A DNA stretch of 64,000 bases from Burkholderia puraquae (GTDB lineage: Bacteria > Pseudomonadota > Gammaproteobacteria > Burkholderiales > Burkholderiaceae), in the NCBI RefSeq assembly GCF_002099195.1, contig NZ_NBYX01000015.1, positions 1-64,000 on the forward strand, written 5' to 3'. The notes under the pieces are model-generated. The model did no database searches. It had not been told where the DNA came from and was given only the letters and a program-made list of their open reading frames with translations. Shown piece by piece: positions 53,879 to 61,781 of the stretch (within the stretch, counting starts at the first letter, position 1; each line of letters opens with the position of its first letter). The translations under genes and the position numbers were made by a program.

Positions 53879-55660
53879 TCAGTGCGAATGGCGCGGGTTG
53901 CCGCGTTGTTCGATCACCTTCAGGTACAGCGTGGCGGGCTCGAGGCAGCCGCCGGTGGACAGCTGGCCGACGAACTGGCGATAGAGTGCCTGCCACGGCG
54001 TTTGCGCCTGCGGCACCGTGAAGCTCGCCGTCTCGCGACGGCGCGCGAGTTCATCCTCGTCCACGAGCACGTCGACGCTGCGGCGGTTCAGGTCCACGCG
54101 AATGCGGTCGTTCGTGCGCAGCAGCGCCAGGCCGCCGCCGACCGCCGCCTCGGGCGACACGTTCAGGATCGACGGGCTGGCCGACGTGCCGCTCTGGCGC
54201 CCGTCGCCCATGCAGGGCAGCGAGGTCACGCCGCGCTTCACGAGTTCGGCCGGCGGCGCCATGTTGACGACTTCCGCGCTGCCCGGGTAGCCGACCGTGC
54301 CGCAGCCGCGAATCACGAGGATGCAGCGCTCGTCGATGTGCAGCGCGGGATCGTTGATGCGCGCGTGGTAGTCCTCGGGGCCTTCGAACACGATCGCGCG
54401 GGCCTCGAACGTGTTCTCCGCGCCCGGCTCGGCCAGATAGGTCCGGCGGAACGCTTCACCGACCACCGACATCTTCATGATCGCGCTGTCGAAGAAGTTG
54501 CCCGACAGCACCATGAAGCCCGCACCATGCTTGAGCGGTGCGTCGGGCGTGCGGATCACGTCGCTGTCGGCGTCGGGCGCGGTGTCGGCGATTTCGCCGA
54601 TCGCGCGCCCGGAAACGGTCGCGCAGTCGCGCCGCAGCAGGCCGGCCGCATCGAGCTGGCGCAGTACCGCCGGCACGCCGCCGGCGCGGTGGAAGCTCTC
54701 GCCGAGGTACTCGCCGGCCGGCATGCAGTTGACGAGCAGCGGCACGGCCTCGCCGAGGCGCTGCCAGTCGTCCAGGCCCAGTTCGACGCCCATGTGGCGT
54801 GCGATCGCGATCAGGTGCGGCGGGCAGTTGGTCGATGCGCCGAGCGCGGACGCGACGACGATCGCATTCTCGAACGCCGCGCGCGTCATGATCGCCGACG
54901 GGCGCACGTCTTCGCGCACGAGCTCGACCGCGCGCTTGCCGGTCGCGTACGCCATCTGGCCGCGCTCGCGGTACGCGGCGGGGATGCTCGCGCAGCCCGG
55001 CAACGACATGCCGAGCGCCTCGGCCAGACTGTTCATCGACAGCGCGGTGCCCATGGTGTTGCAATGGCCGATCGACGGCGACGAAGCCGTGGTCAGCTGC
55101 ATGAAGCCTTCGTAGTCGATCTCGCCGGCGGCGAGCAGGTTGCGCGCATGCCAGATCACCGTGCCCGAGCCGACGCGCTTGCCGTCGTGCCAGCCGTCGA
55201 GCATCGGCCCGCCCGACAGCACGATCGCCGGCATGTCGACGGTCGCGGCCGCCATCAGGCAGGCGGGCGTGGTCTTGTCGCAGCCGGTCGTCAGCACCAC
55301 GCCGTCCAGCGGAAAGCCGTGCAGCACTTCCACCAGCCCGAGGTACGCGAGGTTGCGGTCGAGTGCGGCGGTCGGCCGGCGGCTTTGCTCGGCCAGCGGA
55401 TGCACGGGGAATTCCATCGGAATGCCGCCCGCATCGCGGATGCCCGCCTTCGTGCGCTCGGCCAGTTCAATGTGGTGGCGGTTGCACGGCGCGAGGTCGC
55501 TGCCCGTCTGCGCAATGCCGATCACGGGGCGGCCCGACTGCAACTCCTCGCGCGTCAACCCGTAGTTCATGAAGCGCTCGACATAGAGCGCGGTCATGTC
55601 GGCATGCGCGGGATCGTCGAACCATTCCTGGCTGCGCAGGCGGCGAGGGGTGTGTGACAT
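53879..55660 (-). CDS. xylD: D-xylonate dehydratase (XylD-like, IlvD/EDD family)
   Basis: 593 residues, the length of pentonate dehydratases, which use an iron-sulfur cluster and magnesium. TGSDLAPCNRHHIEL near 70, VVLTTGCDKTTPACLMAA near 130 and SIGHCNTMGTALSMNSLAEALG near 200 carry the cluster Cys residues. From memory the N-terminus (RRLRSQEWFDDPAHADMTAL) and the ending PRHSH are very like Caulobacter XylD. It turns D-xylonate (or L-arabinonate) into the 2-keto-3-deoxy acid. A GTTACCGGTAAC site lies 46 bp upstream. Start 55660 follows a GGAG. Confidence 0.88.
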   Translation of the reverse strand: MSHTPRRLRSQEWFDDPAHADMTALYVERFMNYGLTREELQSGRPVIGIAQTGSDLAPCNRHHIELAERTKAGIRDAGGIPMEFPVHPLAEQSRRPTAALDRNLAYLGLVEVLHGFPLDGVVLTTGCDKTTPACLMAAATVDMPAIVLSGGPMLDGWHDGKRVGSGTVIWHARNLLAAGEIDYEGFMQLTTASSPSIGHCNTMGTALSMNSLAEALGMSLPGCASIPAAYRERGQMAYATGKRAVELVREDVRPSAIMTRAAFENAIVVASALGASTNCPPHLIAIARHMGVELGLDDWQRLGEAVPLLVNCMPAGEYLGESFHRAGGVPAVLRQLDAAGLLRRDCATVSGRAIGEIADTAPDADSDVIRTPDAPLKHGAGFMVLSGNFFDSAIMKMSVVGEAFRRTYLAEPGAENTFEARAIVFEGPEDYHARINDPALHIDERCILVIRGCGTVGYPGSAEVVNMAPPAELVKRGVTSLPCMGDGRQSGTSASPSILNVSPEAAVGGGLALLRTNDRIRVDLNRRSVDVLVDEDELARRRETASFTVPQAQTPWQALYRQFVGQLSTGGCLEPATLYLKVIEQRGNPRHSH

Positions 55661-55705
55661 GGCGGGCTGTCTCCGAAGGGGCTTTTCGTTCTGGCGCACC
55701 GGATA

Positions 55706-55717
55706 GTTACCGGTAAC
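55706..55717. promoter_or_regulatory. LacI-type operator upstream of xylD-like gene
   Basis: GTTACCGGTAAC, a perfect 12-bp palindrome. LacI-family regulators of the GntR/IdnR group bind ATGTTACCGGTAACAT-like sites. Two further copies lie before the MFS transporter gene (57059 and 57121), linking these units to the LacI gene between them. Confidence 0.75.
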
Positions 55718-55857
55718 ATCGGTTGGATGTTAGCACGGGTTTTTTGTACGGAGGAAGGGAGTGTTGTGCGCGACGGGCGGCGCGAGGGCAGGGGACGGGG
55801 CGTTGTTGCGTGCATCGCGACCCGCCGACGCGCCGCCCCGCCCCGATCGTCAGCGCA

Positions 55858-56895
55858 TCACGCGCTTTCTCGCGCGACGATCGTATAGTCGATGCGGATG
55901 CTTTGCGGCTCGATGCGCTCGCCGCCGTCGCGCGCCTGCAGCGCGGCCAGCAACGCTTCGCCCGTGCGTCGCCCGATGCCGTACGCGTCGACCGACACGG
56001 TCGTGATGGCCGGGTGGCAGCATGAGGCCACTTCGAAATTCCCGAATCCGGCCACGGCCATGTCCGCGGGCACGGACAGCCCGCGCCGGTGGCATTCCAT
56101 GATCGCGCCGAACGCGGACATGTCGCTCACGCACATCACCGCATCGGTATCCGGCCATTGTTCGAGCAGGGCGGCCATCGCGGGCCCGCCATGGCCCATC
56201 GTGATCGGCGATTCGCCCAGCCGCACGATGCGCGGCTCACCGAGTTTCAGCGCCTTGATCTCCGCCTGGTATCCCTTGAGCCGGTCGAGGCCGCGCCGAT
56301 CCAGCTCGCTCGCGCCGCCCAGAAAACCGATGCGCCGGTAGCCGCGCTCGGCCAGGTGGCGCACCATCGCCCGGGCGGCGCGCACGTTCGAGAAGCCGAC
56401 GGCGGTGTCGATCGGATGCGTGGGCAGGTCCCACATCTCGACCACCGGGATCGCCGAGCGTTCGAGCACCTTGCGTGTCGCATCGGTGTGCTGCGCCCCC
56501 GTCAGCGCGATGCAGCGCGGCTGGTGCCGCAACATCGAGCGCACGAGCCGCTCCTCGCGTTCGAGATCGTAGTCGGTGTCGCCGAGCAGCAGCTGGAGAC
56601 CTTCGGGTTCGAGCGCGTCGGTCAGGCCGCGCACGGTGTCGGAGAAGTTGGAGCTCGACAGCGACGGCACCAGCACCGCGACGAATTCCGACCGTCCCGA
56701 CGACAGCGCGCCTGCGGCCGCGTCCGCCACGTAGCCGAGCTGGTCGATCGCCGCGCAGACCCGCGCGCGCGTCTCGGCGGCCACGCTGTGGCCGGCGAGC
56801 ACGCGCGACACCGTCATCTTCGATACGCCGGCGAGGCGGGCTACGTCGGACATGCGGGGCGGCCCGGCAGGCCGGACGGCGGTGGGACTGGGCAT
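55858..56895 (-). CDS. LacI family repressor
   Basis: 345 residues. Helix-turn-helix MSDVARLAGVSKMTVSRVLAG at 15-35 and hinge VADAAAGALSSGRSEFVAVLV, followed by the periplasmic-binding-like ligand domain (LLLGDTDYDLEREERLVRSML and AVMCVSDMSAFGAIMECHRRG). The style is that of gluconate-type LacI regulators. Start 56895 (ATG) or 56853. Its likely targets are the XylD/XylX genes on its left and the divergent transporter on its right, by the three shared palindromes. Confidence 0.92.
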   Translation of the reverse strand: MPSPTAVRPAGPPRMSDVARLAGVSKMTVSRVLAGHSVAAETRARVCAAIDQLGYVADAAAGALSSGRSEFVAVLVPSLSSSNFSDTVRGLTDALEPEGLQLLLGDTDYDLEREERLVRSMLRHQPRCIALTGAQHTDATRKVLERSAIPVVEMWDLPTHPIDTAVGFSNVRAARAMVRHLAERGYRRIGFLGGASELDRRGLDRLKGYQAEIKALKLGEPRIVRLGESPITMGHGGPAMAALLEQWPDTDAVMCVSDMSAFGAIMECHRRGLSVPADMAVAGFGNFEVASCCHPAITTVSVDAYGIGRRTGEALLAALQARDGGERIEPQSIRIDYTIVARESA

Positions 56896-57058
56896 CGGAA
56901 TCGCGATCGGACGGAAGCTGGAAAGGCTACATCATACCGGTGCCGCATCCGCGTTCATGCGTGCCGCGCCGCTCCGTCGCGGCGATGCGCGCACTAGGGG
57001 AAACCACGCGTTCGCCGGCCCTTGTACGCGCCGGTTGACGCGTGCTACCTTCCGGTTC

Positions 57059-57070
57059 GTTACCGGTATC
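57059..57070. promoter_or_regulatory. LacI-type operator, transporter promoter, copy 1
   Basis: GTTACCGGTATC matches 11 of 12 bases of the perfect palindrome upstream of the dehydratase gene. TTGACG at 57035-57040 could be a -35 box whose -10 would overlap this site. Confidence 0.65.
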
Positions 57071-57120
57071 ACTGCGTCGATTGCTCCCCGCTGCCTCGTC
57101 GGCGTTTTTTTTGCCACGAA

Positions 57121-57136
57121 ATGTTATCGGTAACAT
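57121..57136. promoter_or_regulatory. LacI-type operator, transporter promoter, copy 2
   Basis: ATGTTATCGGTAACAT has 8-bp arms with one mismatch in the inner pair and fits the gluconate-type LacI consensus. It lies 64 bp centre to centre from copy 1, about six turns, so both could be bound on one DNA face or looped. Confidence 0.72.
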
Positions 57137-57194
57137 CGATGTGTCGAAGAACCCGCCGGTACGAAGAAGACCTACACAATCAGGAGACAGACCG

Positions 57195-58541
57195 ATGCCA
57201 TCCATTACGCAGGCCGCTGCCGCCCCGGCCGCGGCCGATTCATCCGACGACGCCCTGTATCGCAAGGTGATGCGGCGCATCCTGCCGTTGCTGCTGCTCT
57301 GTTACGTCGTGGCCTATCTGGATCGCGTGAACGTGGGCTTTGCGAAGCTGCAGATGCTCGACGACCTGAGCCTGAGCGACGGCGTCTATGCGCTCGGTGC
57401 CAGCATTTTCTTCTGGGGCTATTTCCTGTTCGAGATGCCCAGCAACCTGTTGCTGCACCGCTACGGCGCGCGCTTCTGGATCGCGCGGATCATGGTCACG
57501 TGGGGCATCGTGTCGTCGTCGATGGCGTTCATCGTGCCGCTCGCGCAGTTCTTCCACGTGCAGACGTCCACGATGTTCTACGCGCTGCGCTTCCTGCTGG
57601 GCCTGTGCGAAGCCGGCTTCTTTCCGGGCGTGATCCTGTACATGAACTACTGGTTCCCGGCGCGCCGCCAGAGCGTGGCCATGTCGGGCTTCCTGGTCGC
57701 GATCCCGCTGAGCCTGACGCTCGGCAGCGTGGTGTCCGGCTGGCTGATGGAGCACACGCACGGCCTGTCGGGCATGAGCGGCTGGCAATGGATGCTGCTG
57801 CTCGAAGGGCTGCCGTCGATCGTGGTGGCGTTCATCGTGCTCGCGTGCCTCGGCGACGGCCCGCAGTCGGCGAAGTGGCTGTCCGGCGACGAAAAGGCGC
57901 GGCTGGCGCGCAACCTCGAAACCGAAGCCGCGCACAAATCGCACAGCATCGGCGCCGCGCTGCGCAGCCCGCGCGTCTGGCTGCTCACCTTCATCCTGCT
58001 CACATTCAATACCGGCTTCTACGGGCTGGCGTTCTGGCTGCCGTCGATCATTCGCGCGTCGGGCGTGCAGAGCCCGCTGCATATCGGCGCCCTGACCGCC
58101 ATTCCGTACCTGACGGCAATCTTCGCGATGGTGTGGAACGCGTCGCACTCGCGCAAGACCGGCGAGCGCCGCCTGCACGCGGCGATTCCCGCGCTGATCG
58201 GCGGGGTCGGCCTGATCGCGAGCGCGGCGTTGGCGCACAACGTTGCGCTGTCGATCGTATTCCTGACCATCGCGACGTGCGGCATCCTCGCGCTGATGCC
58301 GATCTACTGGACCTTCCCGGGGCAGATACTTTCCGGCACGGCCGCGGCGGCCGGCATTGCGCTGATCAATTCGGTGGGCAACCTGTCCGGGTTCACGGGC
58401 TCGATGATCACCGGCGTCGCCAAGCAGATGACCGGCGACATCAACAACGGTACCTATGCGCTGGGCGCGTGCCTGCTGGTCAGCTGCGTGCTGATCGCAG
58501 CGATTCCACGCGACATCCTGCAGCCGCCGGCAGGGCGGTAG
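57195..58541 (+). CDS. MFS transporter (anion:cation symporter, sugar-acid type)
   Basis: 448 residues with twelve membrane segments. LLLLCYVVAYLDRVNVGFAKLQM near 35 and WGYFLFEMPSNLLLHRYGARFWIARIMVTWG near 75-105 are hallmarks of the ACS family (GudP, TtuB, phthalate transporters), which often import sugar acids. AGGAGACAG before the ATG is the ribosome site. The two LacI operators upstream link it to the pentonate dehydratase genes, so it probably imports xylonate or arabinonate. Confidence 0.93.
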   Translation: MPSITQAAAAPAAADSSDDALYRKVMRRILPLLLLCYVVAYLDRVNVGFAKLQMLDDLSLSDGVYALGASIFFWGYFLFEMPSNLLLHRYGARFWIARIMVTWGIVSSSMAFIVPLAQFFHVQTSTMFYALRFLLGLCEAGFFPGVILYMNYWFPARRQSVAMSGFLVAIPLSLTLGSVVSGWLMEHTHGLSGMSGWQWMLLLEGLPSIVVAFIVLACLGDGPQSAKWLSGDEKARLARNLETEAAHKSHSIGAALRSPRVWLLTFILLTFNTGFYGLAFWLPSIIRASGVQSPLHIGALTAIPYLTAIFAMVWNASHSRKTGERRLHAAIPALIGGVGLIASAALAHNVALSIVFLTIATCGILALMPIYWTFPGQILSGTAAAAGIALINSVGNLSGFTGSMITGVAKQMTGDINNGTYALGACLLVSCVLIAAIPRDILQPPAGR

Positions 58542-58619
58542 GGCGCTCGGCCGATGTGACGGTCGGCGGGGCTGCGCATCTCGCCGCCCGGCGTTGGATG
58601 TCTCACGGCACGTGGATCG

Positions 58620-58748
58620 TCACAAGCGAGACTTTCGGCAGAAACAGGATCTCTCGTGAGTTCGTTCGACCATCACACGCGGCATGCCGGGTACCTCGAG
58701 CCACGGACGCTTGGCGCAATACTCGGCTGTCTCGTCGACGGCCGTCAT
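58620..58748 (-). CDS. tiny ORF coupled to the aminotransferase gene
   Basis: 42 residues. Its ATG (58748-58746) overlaps the aminotransferase stop as ATGA, and GGAGG lies 3-4 bases from the ATG, a very good ribosome site. It contains EYCAKRPWLEVPGMPRV and later Cys residues. I do not recognise it. The next reading frame downstream of about 58670 encodes a more protein-like ending (KVSLVTIHVP, stop near 58603), so this may be a gene broken by a one-base shift rather than an intact small protein. Confidence 0.4.
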   Translation of the reverse strand: MTAVDETAEYCAKRPWLEVPGMPRVMVERTHERSCFCRKSRL

Positions 58749-59911
58749 GCGTCCTCCAGTGCGAGGCGCACCTTGTTTCCAAGCGTGCGCAGCCGTTCGA
58801 CAGGTTCGTTCGAGAACACGAAACGGACATACTGCTCGCCGTGTGCGACGCCCCATCCGGTCATCGCTGTCGCACATACGCCGCGGCTCAGCAACCGCTC
58901 CGACATCTGCGATCCGGTCAGGCCGAAGTCGGAGACACGCAGTAGCATCGACCAGCCGCCCGCCGGCATGCCGAACGGGAGCCCGGACAGTTCGGCGGCG
59001 ATCGTGTCCCGCCGCTTTTCGAGTTCGCTCACGTAGCCGGGCAGATCGGACGCCGAATGTTCGAGCGCAACCGCCGCAGCCTCCTGGGCAATGCCGACCG
59101 GTACCACGACATTGGCGAGCGACACGGCCACCAGATCGGGAATCAGCCATTCCGGCGCGACGATCCAGCCTACCCGCCAGCCAATCATGCGGAGCTCTTT
59201 CGACGCCGCGCCGACCGTCACCGTCCGCTCGGCCATGCCGGGCAGGCCGGCGGGATGGATGACCGTGCGTCCATCGAACAGCAGCCGCTCCATCGCACTG
59301 TCGAGGATCAGCAGCAGATCGTTCCGTACACACAGGCTCGCGATCAGTTGCCAGTCGGACGCGTCGAAGACACCGCCCGAAGGCATCGACGGAGACATCA
59401 GCAGCATGACCCGCGTTTTCGGACCGATTGCCGCCCGCAGCGCGGCCTGGTCCAGCTTCCATTCGCCGCCCGGCGTGAAGGCGAACGGGACTTGCCGCGG
59501 CACGCCGCCCGCCAGGCGGACGCGGTTCAGCAGGCCCGCGTACGTCGGATCGGTGACGATCACTTCGTCGCCGGTCTCGACGGTGGCAAGCAGCGTGTTC
59601 AGAATGCCGGAGAGCCCGCCCGCCGACACCACCACCTGGTCGGCGGTAAAGCGCTGCCCCGAAAGCGCCGACACGTGGGCGGCGGCGCTCGCGCGCAGCC
59701 GATCCTGACCGACGAATGGCAAATAGGAGTTGGCCGAGTCTCGCTCGATTGCCTCTCGGGTGAAGGCGAGCGCCTCTGCAGTGGGCGGGATGTCGGTATC
59801 GAGATTTTCGAGTCGCAAAAGGTCGACGTCGGCATGATCGGCAATCGAACCCATGCGATCGACCCCGATGCCGGCAATGTGCTGCAGACGCGCAGGACGG
59901 TGGTGGCGCAT
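58745..59911 (-). CDS. class I/II PLP-dependent aminotransferase
   Basis: 388 residues, fold type I. N-terminal LENLDTDIPPTAEALAFTREAI, VSAGGLSGILNTLLATVETGDEVIVTDPTYAG near 95-125, and the PLP lysine in VGAASKELRMIGWRVGW near 235. Substrate unknown; similar proteins act on aromatic or branched amino acids. It is divergent from a GntR regulator gene with 41 bp between, and that regulator probably controls it. A tiny ORF overlaps its stop. Confidence 0.9.
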   Translation of the reverse strand: MRHHRPARLQHIAGIGVDRMGSIADHADVDLLRLENLDTDIPPTAEALAFTREAIERDSANSYLPFVGQDRLRASAAAHVSALSGQRFTADQVVVSAGGLSGILNTLLATVETGDEVIVTDPTYAGLLNRVRLAGGVPRQVPFAFTPGGEWKLDQAALRAAIGPKTRVMLLMSPSMPSGGVFDASDWQLIASLCVRNDLLLILDSAMERLLFDGRTVIHPAGLPGMAERTVTVGAASKELRMIGWRVGWIVAPEWLIPDLVAVSLANVVVPVGIAQEAAAVALEHSASDLPGYVSELEKRRDTIAAELSGLPFGMPAGGWSMLLRVSDFGLTGSQMSERLLSRGVCATAMTGWGVAHGEQYVRFVFSNEPVERLRTLGNKVRLALEDA

Positions 59912-59924
59912 CGAGCCTCCGGTT

Positions 59925-59933
59925 TTGTTACAA
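59925..59933. promoter_or_regulatory. candidate GntR operator in the aminotransferase/GntR gap
   Basis: TTGTTACAA, a 9-bp palindrome (TTGT-T-ACAA) of the type used by FCD-group GntR regulators, in a very AT-rich 41-bp gap between two divergent starts. It should affect both promoters. Confidence 0.5.
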
Positions 59934-59952
59934 TTTAATAGATAATATATGC

Positions 59953-60615
59953 ATGGTGGTCGGCATGAACTTTGAAGTCAAGGAAGATCGCTCACTGGCC
60001 GACCGGATCGCTGGCGCATTGGCGGATCGAATCATCTCGGGCGTCATCGCACCGGGGGAGTGGCTGCGTCAGGACCACATCGCCGCCGAATTTGGCGCGA
60101 GCCATGTGCCGGTACGCGAGGCGTTCAGACGGCTGGAAGCGCAAGGGCTGGCCGTGGTGGAGCCGCGAAGGGGCGTGCGGGCGGCGCCGCTCGAGCCGGC
60201 GGACGTGCTTGAAATGGCAAAGATGCGCGCTGCTTTCGAGGCGCTGGCGCTGCGCGAGGCGATTCCCGCTCTCGACGCCCGTGCGCTGGAGGAACTCGAT
60301 GCGATCCTCGATCAGGAGTCGGCGGCGCGTGGCATCGCCGTGCTCGCGACGCTGAACCTCAGGTTTCATCGCGCATTGACCGCGCGGTGCGGGATGCCGC
60401 GGCTCATCGACGCAATCGGCGACATGCATCGGGCCAGCTCACGGCATCTGTACGCGACGTGGCAGCAACTCGACTGGCAAGATCGCTCGAACGACGAGCA
60501 TCGGAACATCGTCAGGGCGATACGCGATGGCGATGTGGACGCAGCGTGTGCGGCGCTGTCCGCGCACATTCTGGCTGCGGGCGACGCACTGGCTCAGGCG
60601 TTGCGTAGCCGGTAG
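59953..60615 (+). CDS. GntR family regulator (FCD type)
   Basis: 220 residues. Winged helix RSLADRIAGALADRIISGVIAPGEWL, then HIAAEFGASHVPVREAFRRLEAQGL; FCD domain with LNLRFHRALTARCGMPRLIDAI and DEHRNIVRAIRDGD. The short divergent spacing from the aminotransferase gene suggests local control of amino-acid use. Two starts are possible (59953 and 59965). Confidence 0.88.
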   Translation: MVVGMNFEVKEDRSLADRIAGALADRIISGVIAPGEWLRQDHIAAEFGASHVPVREAFRRLEAQGLAVVEPRRGVRAAPLEPADVLEMAKMRAAFEALALREAIPALDARALEELDAILDQESAARGIAVLATLNLRFHRALTARCGMPRLIDAIGDMHRASSRHLYATWQQLDWQDRSNDEHRNIVRAIRDGDVDAACAALSAHILAAGDALAQALRSR

Positions 60616-60937
60616 GCGCGCTTCGGCGGTGATACCCGCCTGCGGCTATAGCGTTTCCTCCGGGTATCCGGATCGGAGTGTTCGAATTGCCTACGTATTG
60701 CAACAACGTCGATGGCAACATTTGGATGGCCGCTTTGTAGAGGAGTGAATGTCTCCTTCGGGCCGTTCAGACCCGTTCACGTCGCCCAACACCTGCCATT
60801 CGCGATCGCGAAACACCCCCCATTTTTTTCACCACTGCGCTCATCTGCATGAGCGCATGCGTTGCACGACGTGTGCCCTTGACCGCAACCAGGGCGACGG
60901 CACCCCGTGGCGTGACATCTTCATCTCGATCGACGGC
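60616..60937. other. gene-free stretch with one inverted repeat
   Basis: No convincing gene in this 322-bp stretch. A perfect 9-bp inverted repeat TGCGCTCAT-CTGC-ATGAGCGCA lies at 60836-60857. It may end the transcript of the membrane-protein gene to its right, although no T run follows. The stretch is otherwise unassigned. Confidence 0.4.
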
Positions 60938-61513
60938 TCACGACGCGCTGCGTCGTGCCCGCCGCAGCTGCAGCCACAGGGCCGATATCAGGAAATAGGC
61001 GGCGCCTACTGCCGCGTAGCCCGCGATCTTCACGATGGCGGGCGGCATGGACGCGTGGCGTTGGGCTATGAACAGCACGCCCGCCAGCGCGGATTGCGCG
61101 CCGCTCAGGATCATCGCCCACTGCGCGCCGACCTGCTTCCAGCGGCGCAGCGCCGTGCCGAGCTGCAGCCCGCCGGAAAGAATCGCCCAGATGCCGAACA
61201 CCGTGAGCACCGCATGCATGCCGGCATTCAAAGCGGGAAATACCGCCAGCGTCGTGGCCGCGCTGATCGCGACGTTGACCGCCTGGGTGCGGTTCGTCGC
61301 CGCTCCGCCGCTGCGGGCGAGGTCGGCGAAATTGGCGAGCGCATCCCAGGCCGGATAAACGATCAGCAGGATCGCTGCGCCGGCCGCGCTCTGCCGGCCG
61401 ACGGAAAACGCCAGTGCGACCCAGAGCAGCGAGAATATCGCCCGGGAAAAGTAGTACCGTTTCAGCCATTGTGCGTCGGCGGGGGCACGGAATTCGGGGG
61501 AGTGGTCAGCCAT
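60938..61513 (-). CDS. DUF308-like membrane protein
   Basis: 191 residues with about six membrane segments, for example LLWVALAFSVG (25-45), AAILLIVYPAWDALANF, FGIWAILSGGLQLG and YAAVGAAYFLISALWLQL. Helix-rich short membrane proteins with this pattern are often assigned to DUF308 (HdeD-like), but I am only fairly sure of that. Ribosome site AAGGA lies before the ATG at 61513. An upstream extension to 61735 is arginine-rich and rejected. No link with neighbours is visible. Confidence 0.7.
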   Translation of the reverse strand: MADHSPEFRAPADAQWLKRYYFSRAIFSLLWVALAFSVGRQSAAGAAILLIVYPAWDALANFADLARSGGAATNRTQAVNVAISAATTLAVFPALNAGMHAVLTVFGIWAILSGGLQLGTALRRWKQVGAQWAMILSGAQSALAGVLFIAQRHASMPPAIVKIAGYAAVGAAYFLISALWLQLRRARRSAS

Positions 61514-61781
61514 TTGCATTCCTTCGTCTATCGGATCGTCGTTCCGGCCGGCGTGCAGCGCGTCCGCCGTGCGGACGTCGTGCCGACCGGATCTCCAGTG
61601 CACCGAGTATCGCCATCGTGACGGCCGCCCGCCATCGGTCGGATGTCCGATGGCGAAGGCGCGCCGGCCGCGCGTACCGACAGGCACCAAAATCGCCTCC
61701 GGCCGGTGCAGCGCGCGGCCGATCCGCACGCGCATGCAAGGCGCGACGTCGTCGCGTATGATCGTTTTCCCGTTCTCGTGA

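Noticed and set aside
52196-55657. Plus-strand open frame of 1153 codons
   Set aside because: Antisense to the LysR, XylX-like and XylD-like genes, arginine- and alanine-rich, no recognisable motif. The minus-strand genes carry clear active-site motifs.
60836-60857. Inverted repeat as a classical terminator
   Set aside because: It is a perfect 9-bp stem, but no T run follows on either strand, so it is listed only as an inverted repeat.
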